From Celeribacter halophilus (GTDB taxonomy: Bacteria > Pseudomonadota > Alphaproteobacteria > Rhodobacterales > Rhodobacteraceae), in the NCBI RefSeq assembly GCF_900114135.1, contig NZ_FORY01000017.1, positions 1 through 64,000 of the forward strand: a stretch of 64,000 nt of DNA, in the 5' to 3' direction. Below are positions 56,578 through 64,000 of the stretch, piece after piece; the stretch's first letter is position 1; each line of letters opens with the position of its first letter. The translations under genes and the position numbers were made by a program. The notes under the pieces are model-generated. The model was not told the origin of the DNA. It made no database searches and saw only the letters and a program-made list of their open reading frames with translations.

Positions 56578-57396
56578 TCAGAGCGTGGTCTTTTTGCCTT
56601 TGTGCGGTGCCCAGAGCTTTTTGTTCGTGAGATACAAAAGCGAGGTCAGCAGCACGAGGAAGGTGACAGCCACAAATCCGGCCTTCTTCCGCGCCATCAT
56701 TTTCGGCTCAGCGGCCCACATCAGGAATGCCGCAATATCCTCGGCCTCATGATGCAGTTCGTTGGAGTGACCGTCGGCAAATTCGACGTCTTCTCCGTAG
56801 AGCGGCGGGGCCATTGCGATCCAGCCGGTCGAAAAGGCGGTGTTTTCGTAATAGGTGGTGCCCGCTTCGACTTTCTCCTCACCGGTGTAACCGGTCAGAA
56901 TTGCGACGATATATTCGGGGCCACCAATGCCTTTTAGGAACTGGTTGATACCTGTGCCTGCCGGTCCGTGAAAACCCGCACGCGCTTTGGCCATCAACGA
57001 AAGGTCCGGCGCGTTTTGGGAATTGTTGGCCGGAAAGTGATCGTTCGATGTCAACGGACGGGCTGCACCCTCGTCATAATCGAAAAGGTGCATGTTGGAG
57101 GCTTCGTCTGCCACGAAAAGCTGTGACGCGTAAGCGCGCACCTGCTCTTCAGGCAGCGCAGGGCCACCTTCGTCGGCCAGTGTCCTGATGGGCACGAATT
57201 TCATGCCGTGGCAGGAGGAACAAACCTCGGTGTAGATTTGCAAGCCCCGTTGCAACTGCATCTGGTCGTATTTGCCGAACGGGCCTTCGAAAGAGAAGTC
57301 CACGTCATGAATATGCCCGCCTTCGCCAGCAGCCAGAGCGGCTGTGGCAGAAAGACCCAGAGCGGTGAGGGCGGAGAGGGTAAGTTGTTTGATCAT
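56578..57396 (-). CDS. petC: Cytochrome c1 of the bc1 complex
   Basis: Cytochrome c1 passes electrons from the Rieske centre to cytochrome c. The 272-residue protein has a signal peptide (about 1-22), the heme motif Cys59-Ser-Ser-Cys62-His63, the [10 protein letters not shown] segment, axial Met region ([12 protein letters not shown]) and a C-terminal anchor ([16 protein letters not shown]) followed by lysines. The start at 57396 has AGGGA upstream. It is the last gene of petABC. Confidence 0.96.
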   Translation of the reverse strand: MIKQLTLSALTALGLSATAALAAGEGGHIHDVDFSFEGPFGKYDQMQLQRGLQIYTEVCSSCHGMKFVPIRTLADEGGPALPEEQVRAYASQLFVADEASNMHLFDYDEGAARPLTSNDHFPANNSQNAPDLSLMAKARAGFHGPAGTGINQFLKGIGGPEYIVAILTGYTGEEKVEAGTTYYENTAFSTGWIAMAPPLYGEDVEFADGHSNELHHEAEDIAAFLMWAAEPKMMARKKAGFVAVTFLVLLTSLLYLTNKKLWAPHKGKKTTL

Positions 57397-57413
57397 TGTC
57401 CCTGTTTCCTTTC

Positions 57414-58727
57414 TCACTCTGCCGCGTCCGGGTAGTGGGACGCGAAATCTTCTTCGATTGAAGCCGGAAGCGGAGCCGGTTTCTCGATCACGCCCAGAAG
57501 CGGGAGGATCACGAAGAAGTAGGCGAACCAATAGGTCGCGCCGATCAGCGAGATATACGGGTAGATGCCATCGGTCGGCATGGCGCCAACCCACATCAAT
57601 ACGACGAAGTCCACGGCCAGAAGCCAGAACCACCATTTGAACATCGGACGGTATTTGCCCGAACGCACGGACGAGGTGTCGAGCCACGGCACGAGAGCCA
57701 TAGCGATAATTGCGCCGAACATGGCCAGAACACCGAAGAACTTTGCATCGACGATGCCACCGGTCAGAAAGGAGACGGCTTGCACGGCCCAGACATCAGC
57801 GGTGAAGGCCCGCAGGATTGCGTAGAACGGCAGGAAGTACCATTCGGGCACAATATGCGCAGGGGTCGAAAGCGGGTTGGCTTCGAGGTAGTTGTCGGGG
57901 TGGCCGAGGTAGTTTGGCATAAAGCCGACGACAGCGAAGAAGACAACCAGCACAACGCCGAGGGCGAAGAGGTCCTTGATCACGAAATAGGGCCAGAAGG
58001 GCAGGGTGTCTTTCTTGGCTTCTTCTTTCGACGTGCGGCGCACTTCTACACCTGTCGGGTTGTTGTTGCCGGTATTGTGGAAGGCCCAGATGTGGACGAT
58101 CACAAGAGCGGCAATCACGAAGGGCAGCAGGTAGTGCAGGGAGAAGAAGCGGTTCAGCGTCGCGTTGTCCACGGCCGGTCCACCCAGAAGCCATGTCTGG
58201 ATCGGCTCACCGATAAACGGAATAGCGCCGAAGAGACCGGTAATCACGGTTGCACCCCAGAAGGACATTTGCCCCCAAGGCAGAACGTAGCCCATGAAAC
58301 CTGTGGCCATCATCAAAAGGTAGATGATCATGCCGATGATCCATGTGATTTCGCGCGGGGCTTTATAGGAGCCGTAGTAGAGGCCGCGGAAAATGTGCAG
58401 ATACACAGCAAGGAAGAACAACGAAGCGCCGTTGGCATGCAGGTAGCGCAGCATATGCCCGCCGTTCACGTCACGCATGATGTGCTCGACAGAGGCAAAG
58501 GCCAGATCGACATGCGGTGTGTAATGCATCACCAGAACAATGCCGGTGACAATTTGAAGCCCGAGGCAGAAGGCCAGAACGATGCCCCAGATCCACATCC
58601 AGTTCAGGTTCTTGGGTGTGGGGATCATGAGTGTATCGTAAACGAGACCAATGACCGGCAGACGGCTGTTGATTGCCTTCTCGATACCAGTCTTCGGTTC
58701 ATAATGATCGTGCGGAATACCAGACAT
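57414..58727 (-). CDS. petB: Cytochrome b of the bc1 complex
   Basis: The 437-residue protein has eight membrane helices and the heme-ligating histidines of cytochrome b ([20 protein letters not shown] and [20 protein letters not shown]), the Qo motif PEWYFLPFY and [21 protein letters not shown]-type blocks. It carries the two quinone sites of the bc1 complex. GGGAGG precedes the ATG at 58727. It lies between petA and petC with short gaps (11 and 17 bases). Confidence 0.97.
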   Translation of the reverse strand: MSGIPHDHYEPKTGIEKAINSRLPVIGLVYDTLMIPTPKNLNWMWIWGIVLAFCLGLQIVTGIVLVMHYTPHVDLAFASVEHIMRDVNGGHMLRYLHANGASLFFLAVYLHIFRGLYYGSYKAPREITWIIGMIIYLLMMATGFMGYVLPWGQMSFWGATVITGLFGAIPFIGEPIQTWLLGGPAVDNATLNRFFSLHYLLPFVIAALVIVHIWAFHNTGNNNPTGVEVRRTSKEEAKKDTLPFWPYFVIKDLFALGVVLVVFFAVVGFMPNYLGHPDNYLEANPLSTPAHIVPEWYFLPFYAILRAFTADVWAVQAVSFLTGGIVDAKFFGVLAMFGAIIAMALVPWLDTSSVRSGKYRPMFKWWFWLLAVDFVVLMWVGAMPTDGIYPYISLIGATYWFAYFFVILPLLGVIEKPAPLPASIEEDFASHYPDAAE

Positions 58728-58738
58728 AAGTTCCTCCC

Positions 58739-59302
58739 TTAGCCCAGAACAATTTCTGTGTCGCCGTCGAATGCAGCGACTGGAACCGGAAGGTTCTCAG
58801 GAGCCGGTCCTTTGCGGATGCGGCCAGACGTGTCGTAGTGCGAACCGTGGCACGGGCAGAACCAGCCACCGAAGTCACCGGCACCGTCGCCCAGAGGCAC
58901 ACAGCCGAGGTGGGTGCAAACGCCCATCATCACCAGCCATTCGCCAGCTTCGTCGAGGGTCCGGTTCTGGTCATCGGCGTCAAGGGTCGCGTCCTTGTTG
59001 TCGTTGCGAGCAACCGGATCGACCAGCTCGTCCATCGTGACGGCGCGTGCGGCGTCGATTTCCTCTTGGGTGCGGCGACGGATAAACACCGGCTTGCCGC
59101 GCCACTTCACGGTCAGTTGGGTGCCGGTTTCTACACCGCTGATATCAACGCGGATCGAACTCAGCGCCTGAACGTCTGCGGAGGGGTTCATCTGGTTGAC
59201 CAGCGGCCAGACTGCTGCACCGGCGGCAACTGCACCAGCGCCACCAGTGGCGTAGTACAAGAAATCGCGTCGGGTGCCTTCGTGTTCATCTACGTGGGAC
59301 AC
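58739..59302 (-). CDS. petA: Rieske iron-sulfur subunit of the bc1 complex
   Basis: The 187-residue protein has a Tat-type N-terminus ([19 protein letters not shown]) that stays as the membrane anchor, and the Rieske cluster motifs [10 protein letters not shown] and [20 protein letters not shown]. The start is a GTG at 59302 with GGAG seven bases before it. It opens the petABC operon. A hydrophilic insert ([14 protein letters not shown]) before the cluster is typical of Rhodobacteraceae as I recall them. Confidence 0.96.
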   Translation of the reverse strand: MSHVDEHEGTRRDFLYYATGGAGAVAAGAAVWPLVNQMNPSADVQALSSIRVDISGVETGTQLTVKWRGKPVFIRRRTQEEIDAARAVTMDELVDPVARNDNKDATLDADDQNRTLDEAGEWLVMMGVCTHLGCVPLGDGAGDFGGWFCPCHGSHYDTSGRIRKGPAPENLPVPVAAFDGDTEIVLG

Positions 59303-59471
59303 TGCAATTCTCCAATTTTCTCAGCCGGTCCTCCCCGGCCTAATATGTAAGAAGCCGCATTTTACTGCAGCTCTTCGCACGCGGTTTTAGCGAGAGGAGG
59401 CGCTCACGTCTAGCTTTCAATGAATTGTGAACATGCGCGATGTGTCGCGGTGTGGTCTCTTGGGGACATAT

Positions 59472-59500
59472 AAGGTATATTTGAAAATTACCTATACCTT
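59472..59500. repeat. AT-rich inverted repeat in the petABC upstream region
   Basis: AAGGTATA (59472-59479) and TATACCTT (59493-59500) form a perfect 8-bp inverted repeat around an AT-rich centre, with a shifted TACCTA copy inside. It lies about 170-200 bases before the petA start. It may be an operator or promoter element; the rest of 59303-59568 shows no gene. Confidence 0.35.
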
Positions 59501-59568
59501 CCGACATCGCGACGCGACACCGTTAATCGGTGCCTCGTCTGAGGTATTTCTCCGGATTCGTTCCTCCG

Positions 59569-60207
59569 TCAGCCCACTTTTTCGGAGAAGATAAGAGGCT
59601 CTGCGGCAGGCTCCCATTTGGGATATTTCTGCATGATCTGTGCAAAGCGGTCCGAGGCCAGAAAGCGATCAAGCCAGCCATTTACGCCGACCCAATCCTG
59701 TGCCGCAAACCACGTATGATCTACCATTGCATATTGCCGCACAAAGGTGATCGTCGCCAGATCGGCCAGTGTCGGTGTGTCTCCGAACAGCCAAGGGTTC
59801 GTGCGAAGTCGGGGCTCGGCTTGTAGCAAAATCTGTGCGGCCTTATCGCGCTCGGCGGTCGGTTCGACGTTCTGATAGCGCGTTTCATATTTATAGCGAT
59901 CAAGCGCAGTTTTGAACGGGCCTTCGATCTGGGTGATCCAATCCTCTCCCGCGTCGGGCATCTGGCGCAACCCTTCGGGGTCATTTTGCGTAAGGGCCCA
60001 ATCCATAATGTCGCGACTTTCCTCGATCACACCGGTCTCGGTGATCAGGACAGGGACTGTGCCTTTCGGAGAGGCCTCCAACATGGCGCGGGGTTTGTCC
60101 CGCAAGACAATTTCGCGCAGTTCGACCTCAAGACCGGCTGAAGCAATCGCCAGCCGTGCCCGCATCGCATAGGGGCACCGCCGGAAGGAATAGAGGATTG
60201 GTCTCAT
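59569..60207 (-). CDS. Glutathione S-transferase family protein (Cys type)
   Basis: The 212-residue protein has a glutaredoxin-like N-terminal domain with CPYAMR at 11-16, SPKGTVPVL and ESRDIMDW, then a helical C-terminal domain (WLFGDTPTLADLATITFVRQY). Cys11 marks it as a thiol transferase or dehalogenase-like enzyme rather than a Ser/Tyr conjugating type. Its start overlaps the mtaB stop by four bases, so it is the last gene of dapF-mtaB-gst. Confidence 0.9.
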   Translation of the reverse strand: MRPILYSFRRCPYAMRARLAIASAGLEVELREIVLRDKPRAMLEASPKGTVPVLITETGVIEESRDIMDWALTQNDPEGLRQMPDAGEDWITQIEGPFKTALDRYKYETRYQNVEPTAERDKAAQILLQAEPRLRTNPWLFGDTPTLADLATITFVRQYAMVDHTWFAAQDWVGVNGWLDRFLASDRFAQIMQKYPKWEPAAEPLIFSEKVG

Positions 60208-61463
60208 ACTGTAAGCCGAGTGCCTTTGATGCCTGTAATCGTGGCTTTCAGCAAAGCGCCATCGGGCTGCGGCGTGTCGAAACTCACTTCGGTGAATTGC
60301 TCTGTCCGGCCCATATGTGGATTTTCCACCAGAATCATATGTTCGTGCCCGATTTGCGCTTTGAGATGCTTCTGGACCTGCGCCTCTCCCGCTGCCCGCA
60401 GCCGCGCGGCGCGGTCACGGATCACCTTGCCATTCACCTGACGCGGAATTTTAGCGGCGGGGGTGCCTTCGCGTTTGGAATAGGGGAAGACGTGCAGCCA
60501 TGTGAGGTCGCAGTCCGTCACCAGCTTGAGCGAGTTTTCAAACTGGGCCTCTGTTTCCGTGGGAAAACCCGCGATAATATCCGCACCAAAGGTCATTTCG
60601 GGCCGAAGTTTTTGCGCTTCTTCACAGAACCGGATCGCATCATCACGCAGATGACGCCGCGCCATACGTTTCAGAATCAGGTCATCGCCATGTTGTAACG
60701 ACAGATGCAAATGCGGCATGAGGCGCGGCTCCGTCGCGATGGCCTGCATCAGCATTTCATCGGCTTCGATGGAATCAATCGACGAAATCCTGAGCCGCGG
60801 CAGGTCCGGCACCAGTTTCAGGATTCGCATCACCAGATCGCCCAAACGCGGGGTTGCGGGCAGGTCAGCGCCCCAGCTTGTCAGGTCCACGCCGGTCAAA
60901 ACGACCTCGTTGAACCCCTTGTCCACCAGTCGTTTGATCTGGTCGACCACCACGCCCGCAGGCACAGAGCGGGAATTGCCCCGACCATATGGGATAATGC
61001 AGAAGGTGCAGCGGTGGTCACAGCCGTTTTGCACCTGCACATAGGCCCGATGCCGCCCGAATCCGTCAATCAGGTGTCCTGCGGTTTCTGTCACAGACAT
61101 GATGTCATTTACCTGAACGCGCTCGGTCTGGCCGATGAAGTCCGGTCCCATGCTCTGCCATGTTTCGGGCTGCATCTTTTCACTGTTGCCGATGACCAGA
61201 TCGACCTCGCCCATTGTGGCAAAGGTCTCCGGCTCGGTCTGTGCGGCGCAGCCTGTGACAATGATCTTTGCTTCGGGGTTTTCCCGTCTGAGTTTGCGAA
61301 TCTCCTGTCGCGCCTTGCGCACGGCCTCTGCTGTCACAGCGCAGGTGTTCACCACCACGGCGTTCTCCACACCGTTTGCTTCGGCCAGTTCCTTCATCGC
61401 TTCGGTTTCATAAGCGTTGAGGCGACAGCCGAGCGTCGCGAAAATTGGCGGGTTGGCTCCCAT
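60204..61463 (-). CDS. mtaB: tRNA t6A37 methylthiotransferase MtaB
   Basis: MtaB makes ms2t6A at position 37 of tRNAs reading ANN codons. The 419-residue protein has the UPF0004 domain with three cluster cysteines (GCRLNAYE, NTCAVT, TGCAAQ), the radical SAM motif CDHRCTFCIIPYGRG (about 149-163) and a short TRAM-like C-terminus. Its ATG shares one base with the dapF stop (TGATG). The tRNA-Lys(TTT) about 0.9 kb away is a typical MtaB substrate class, but this proximity is probably chance. Confidence 0.95.
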   Translation of the reverse strand: MGANPPIFATLGCRLNAYETEAMKELAEANGVENAVVVNTCAVTAEAVRKARQEIRKLRRENPEAKIIVTGCAAQTEPETFATMGEVDLVIGNSEKMQPETWQSMGPDFIGQTERVQVNDIMSVTETAGHLIDGFGRHRAYVQVQNGCDHRCTFCIIPYGRGNSRSVPAGVVVDQIKRLVDKGFNEVVLTGVDLTSWGADLPATPRLGDLVMRILKLVPDLPRLRISSIDSIEADEMLMQAIATEPRLMPHLHLSLQHGDDLILKRMARRHLRDDAIRFCEEAQKLRPEMTFGADIIAGFPTETEAQFENSLKLVTDCDLTWLHVFPYSKREGTPAAKIPRQVNGKVIRDRAARLRAAGEAQVQKHLKAQIGHEHMILVENPHMGRTEQFTEVSFDTPQPDGALLKATITGIKGTRLTV

Positions 61464-62296
61464 CAGATGCGCTCCAGAAAGGATGTGTCGAACTCTGCCT
61501 TGAAGACGAGTTGCGTTGGTCCGGTCATCCAGACACCATCGTCGCGCCAGTCGAGTGTGAGCCAGCCGCCATCTACTTCCATCCGCACCTTCTTATCTGT
61601 CAGACCACGCACAGAGGCAGCCACAGCCGTGGCACAGGCGCCCGAGCCGCAAGCCAGCGTGATTCCCGTGCCGCGCTCCCAAACCCGCATCCGGATTTCG
61701 TCGCGTGAGCGGATCTCGGCGAATTCGACATTGGTGCGCTGCGGAAACAGTGGATCATATTCGACTTTCTTGCCCCAATTCGGGACATCAACCTTTTGAA
61801 TGTCGTCGACAAAAAACACCGCATGGGGATTGCCCATGCCGACTGCAACGGGTTCACCTTCAAGCGGCAGGAAATCCGTATCGACAGGATGGGACAGCGG
61901 CACCTCGTCCCACATGCGCTGCGGGTGGCCCATGTTGACGGAGACCTCATCCCCGGATCGTTGCGCGATCAAAATTCCACGTTCGGTGCGGATCGTCACT
62001 TCGTCTTTGCCGGTTTCGTCAAGCATCAGTCGCCCGACACAGCGTGTGGCATTGCCACAAGCCCCTGCGAGTGACCCGTCCGAGTTCCAGAAATCAAGAT
62101 CAATATCGGCGCTACTTGATGTGCGGATCTCTGCCAGCTGGTCAAACCCTACCCCGCGATGGCGGTCTCCGATGGCTTTTGCCAACTCCGGCGTCACAAT
62201 AGCTTCCCGCCTCCGTGAGTCGATAATCACGAAGTCATTGCCTAGCCCGTGCATTTTCAGAAAAGGCAGGTTCGAAGGGAGAGTTTCTTGTTGCAT
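61463..62296 (-). CDS. dapF: Diaminopimelate epimerase
   Basis: DapF makes meso-diaminopimelate for lysine and peptidoglycan. The 277-residue protein has [13 protein letters not shown] near the start, the first catalytic cysteine in GACGNATRC, the second in ACGSGACAT, and [11 protein letters not shown] in the middle. The ATG at 62296 is the family start; a weak upstream ribosome site and a longer open frame to 62389 are the only doubts. It leads dapF-mtaB-gst. Confidence 0.96.
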   Translation of the reverse strand: MQQETLPSNLPFLKMHGLGNDFVIIDSRRREAIVTPELAKAIGDRHRGVGFDQLAEIRTSSSADIDLDFWNSDGSLAGACGNATRCVGRLMLDETGKDEVTIRTERGILIAQRSGDEVSVNMGHPQRMWDEVPLSHPVDTDFLPLEGEPVAVGMGNPHAVFFVDDIQKVDVPNWGKKVEYDPLFPQRTNVEFAEIRSRDEIRMRVWERGTGITLACGSGACATAVAASVRGLTDKKVRMEVDGGWLTLDWRDDGVWMTGPTQLVFKAEFDTSFLERI

Positions 62297-62351
62297 GAGC
62301 GGGCATATAAACCTTGTTGTCACCTTTTCCAAGAAATTCTCAGTTTTCTGC

Positions 62352-62380
62352 TTGACGGTCCCCACCCACAACAGTAAACC
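62352..62380 (+). promoter_or_regulatory. Promoter of tRNA-Lys
   Basis: TTGACG (62352-62357) and TAAACC (62375-62380) are separated by 17 bases, 32 bases before the mature tRNA 5' end. It lies inside the divergent dapF upstream region. Confidence 0.6.
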
Positions 62381-62411
62381 CCGCCGCACAGCCTCTCGGG
62401 GCTGCGAGAGT

Positions 62412-62487
62412 GGGCCGTTAGCTCAGTTGGTAGAGCAACTGACTTTTAATCAGTGGGTCGCAGGTTCGAATCCTGCACGGCTCACCA
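62412..62487 (+). tRNA. tRNA-Lys (anticodon TTT)
   Basis: The 76-nt cloverleaf has acceptor GGGCCGT/ACGGCTC (one G-T), D arm, anticodon stem ACTGA/TCAGT with loop CTTTTAA (anticodon TTT), T-loop GTTCGAATC and an encoded CCA. The integrase stop codon is four bases beyond the CCA end, so the 3' half is the probable attachment site of the element on the right. Confidence 0.96.
62460..62487 (+). other. Probable attachment site (att) in the tRNA-Lys 3' end
   Basis: Tyrosine integrases commonly recombine in the T-arm and acceptor end of a tRNA gene and leave the gene intact. The tRNA is complete here and the integrase gene abuts it. The second att copy would be at the far end of the element, outside the window, so the exact core is not defined. 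Confidence 0.55.
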
Positions 62488-62491
62488 CTTC

Positions 62492-63610
62492 TCATAATAT
62501 ATCCTTTCCTTGCTTAGGTTTGGTGTTTGATTTGACGAACCTTTCCGGAAGGTTCGCCATATTACGATCGCCGTTGGGGCGAGCGATTAGTTTCTCGATC
62601 GCGGAATTCGCCATACCTTCGCGGCCCGCTGCCTCGGTGTAGCGTTGCACTAGGGCCAGTGTTTTGTGTCCCGTAACAGCACCTATTTCGTGTGCCGTGG
62701 CTCCAGCCTCGGCCAGTCGGCGAGCGCAGGCCTTGCGCAAGCCATGGGCTGAACATTGCGGTAGCTTTGCTTCTTCTGTCCACTGCTGCATGAGGTTTCC
62801 CAGTCCACCAGGGGAGCGGGCTCGGCCTTTATGGGTGGCCAGAAATGGGCGATCCTTCGGAAGCTTGTTCAAAACCTCGGCTAGGTCCGGATGTATTGGA
62901 ATCGAAACGAGAACACCGCCTGTGCGCTGTGTTTTTTGTCGTCTATATTCGATCTTGCCGTCGGAGACGTTTTGCGGACCTAGCTTTACCGCGTCGACAC
63001 GAGCTGCGCCTGTATAGAGCATTAGTGTAACTGCCGTATGTGCCAGCGTGCCTGATTTGTGGGTTTCATAGAATTGCGCGAGTTCGTCTTCGTCCCAAGT
63101 GTGAAATCCTTCGCCGCCTACGCGGAAGGGTTTTGTTGTCCGTGCTGGGTTGTCATTGCGCCAGTCTAAGGAGATAGCGAAGTCCATTAGTTGGATTAAC
63201 CGCTTGCGCAGGTTGTTCGCAGCAGTAGGGGTACGGGCCTTTTCTGCTAGAAGCATTTGAACGTGTCTTCGTTGCATGAGGCGAACAGGCTTGTCGCCAT
63301 GTTCCTCTCGAAACTTTTCGACAATGCCGCGGTAGACTTTCTGCGTACTGGGAGCGAGATCGAGAAACTCCGGTGAACGATACCAAAGCGCAATAAGTTG
63401 GCTGACACTATAGGGCTTCGTTCGTTCGGCTCCGATCCTCCTGCGTGACTTGTGGCCGTTCACAGCGTCCTCATAGCGCTGGATGAATTCTTCTGATCCG
63501 TAATCGCTACCAAGCTCGGCTGAAAACCCACCTCTCCGGAAGCGCCACCGTCGTTTTCGGTGCCGGTCAAAATACGCGGTGGCGCCGGGAAACTGCTTGC
63601 GGGGCTTCAT
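62492..63610 (-). CDS. Tyrosine-family site-specific integrase
   Basis: The 372-residue recombinase has a short N-terminal arm-binding region rich in Arg (RHRKRRWRFRR), a SAM-like core-binding domain (about 70-160) and the catalytic domain with Arg204 (GAARVDAV), Lys225, His289-x-x-Arg292 (HGLRKACAR), His315 (TGHKT) and nucleophile Tyr324 (QRYTEAAG). All active-site residues are present, so it should be active. The start at 63610 overlaps the stop of a 57-residue gene by four bases. It points toward the tRNA-Lys and marks one end of an integrative element or prophage. Confidence 0.95.
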   Translation of the reverse strand: MKPRKQFPGATAYFDRHRKRRWRFRRGGFSAELGSDYGSEEFIQRYEDAVNGHKSRRRIGAERTKPYSVSQLIALWYRSPEFLDLAPSTQKVYRGIVEKFREEHGDKPVRLMQRRHVQMLLAEKARTPTAANNLRKRLIQLMDFAISLDWRNDNPARTTKPFRVGGEGFHTWDEDELAQFYETHKSGTLAHTAVTLMLYTGAARVDAVKLGPQNVSDGKIEYRRQKTQRTGGVLVSIPIHPDLAEVLNKLPKDRPFLATHKGRARSPGGLGNLMQQWTEEAKLPQCSAHGLRKACARRLAEAGATAHEIGAVTGHKTLALVQRYTEAAGREGMANSAIEKLIARPNGDRNMANLPERFVKSNTKPKQGKDIL

Positions 63611-63780
63611 GAGCGATCCCAAGGATTGTTGGTTTCATCAGAGTGTTTGTCGGTGCTGTAGATTACAATTTTGCCGTCGCGACTGATTTCAGATCGTACA
63701 ACCGGTAATTCTGCGTCTCGGTACGCCTTGAGATACCGAGTTAGTTCTTTTTGCGATAATCCTGAGCGAAGCGTGGCCAT
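63607..63780 (-). CDS. Small protein co-translated with the integrase, function unknown
   Basis: From the ATG at 63780 (MATLRSGLSQKELTRYLKAY) the product has 57 residues, with a short helical start and a VRSEISRDGKIVIYS segment. AAGGAC lies upstream of this ATG. Earlier starts would run into the preceding gene. Its stop overlaps the integrase start by four bases, so it may set integrase translation. I recall similar small genes upstream of alphaproteobacterial phage integrases but cannot name a family. Confidence 0.7.
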   Translation of the reverse strand: MATLRSGLSQKELTRYLKAYRDAELPVVRSEISRDGKIVIYSTDKHSDETNNPWDRS

Positions 63781-63796
63781 AGGGTGTCCTTCCATG

Positions 63797-64000
63797 TCAG
63801 AGGCTGTGGCGATTTGGCTCGGCGCAAGGTGAGCTTGTCTGCCCTCTGTCTGGGCGTTTGATCTTAGTGGCTTCATGTTTGAATCTCTCCCAGCCGCTCA
63901 AAGTTAACATCTTGGTCTTCGGAGAAATCTCCACAAATTCTAGCCGGCCAGCGTTCATGAGTGCGCGAATTTGCGTAGGGCTTAACCCAACGATCTTACT
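63797..64000 (-). CDS. Excisionase-like helix-turn-helix protein, 5' end outside the window
   Basis: This frame is open to the right edge and ends at 63797 after 67 visible codons. It reads SKIVGLSPTQIRALMNAGRL, then FVEISPKTKMLTLSGWERFK and a hydrophilic tail. The pattern of a helix-turn-helix followed by a short wing resembles MerR/excisionase (HTH_17) proteins of integrative elements, but this is tentative. It lies 16 bases before the small protein gene and continues the integrase operon. Confidence 0.6.
   Translation of the reverse strand, partial: SKIVGLSPTQIRALMNAGRLEFVEISPKTKMLTLSGWERFKHEATKIKRPDRGQTSSPCAEPNRHSL

Overview
The window looks like a chromosomal segment of a marine alphaproteobacterium of the Rhodobacteraceae (Roseobacter group). 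The evidence is gene content: L-malyl-CoA/beta-methylmalyl-CoA lyase, the cell-cycle regulator TrcR (DUF1013), an alphaproteobacterial petABC order, a COQ9-family protein, DUF1244 and DUF5671 proteins, and GC-rich coding sequence with strong third-position bias that leaves long antisense open frames. Genus was not determined.

Layout. 1-1680 is an accessory, AT-richer edge: the right end of an IS66 element, a possible frameshifted gene remnant, an orphan NeuB-like synthase without the usual C-terminal SAF domain, and three perfect hairpins in a row. 1685-7060 is central metabolism: accA and mcl1 on the minus strand, then the divergent dgcN-dgcA-dat set, read as D-glutamate/D-amino-acid catabolism. 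7068-9523 is a tight five-gene minus-strand operon: N-formylglutamate amidohydrolase, a CHMI-like isomerase, DUF1244, DUF5671 and a small membrane protein. 9660-16196 runs pyk, a small membrane protein, rpmI, rplT, pheS, an AT-rich unknown gene, and pheT. 16195-19176 holds two tandem GT39-type membrane glycosyltransferases. 19320-26618 has a GST, mscL, an Lrp-type regulator, an aldehyde dehydrogenase cassette (AAA-less Fis-type regulator, perfect palindrome, dehydrogenase, terminator, DUF779) and a DEAD-box helicase.

26798-34640 is information processing and quinone genes: rpsU, COQ9, a quinone oxidoreductase, RNase T2, trcR, recR, ybaB, dnaX, rsgA and the 4.5S SRP RNA. 34698-42736 contains an NMT1/THI5-type ABC importer, a Tat-exported nucleotidase, nudC, an SRPBCC protein, prephenate dehydratase and a membrane-anchored cytochrome c. 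42916-48642 is a yejABEF oligopeptide/microcin C type importer. 48748-56558 has tRNA-Arg(CCT), a LacI/GntR-type repressor with two candidate operators, ilvD, an MliC-META lipoprotein-like protein, and a TPP riboswitch driving thiBPQ. 56578-62296 holds petABC and dapF-mtaB-gst. 62412-64000 is tRNA-Lys(TTT) with a tyrosine integrase and a small excisionase-like module: one end of an integrative element that continues past the right edge.

Most of the window is ordinary backbone. The places worth attention are the unknown gene inside pheS-pheT, the D-glutamate cluster, the truncated regulator with its palindrome and the terminator before DUF779, the CHMI/DUF1244/DUF5671 operon, and the accessory regions at both edges. 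I did not find strong evidence for a wholly new defence or mobile system inside the window.
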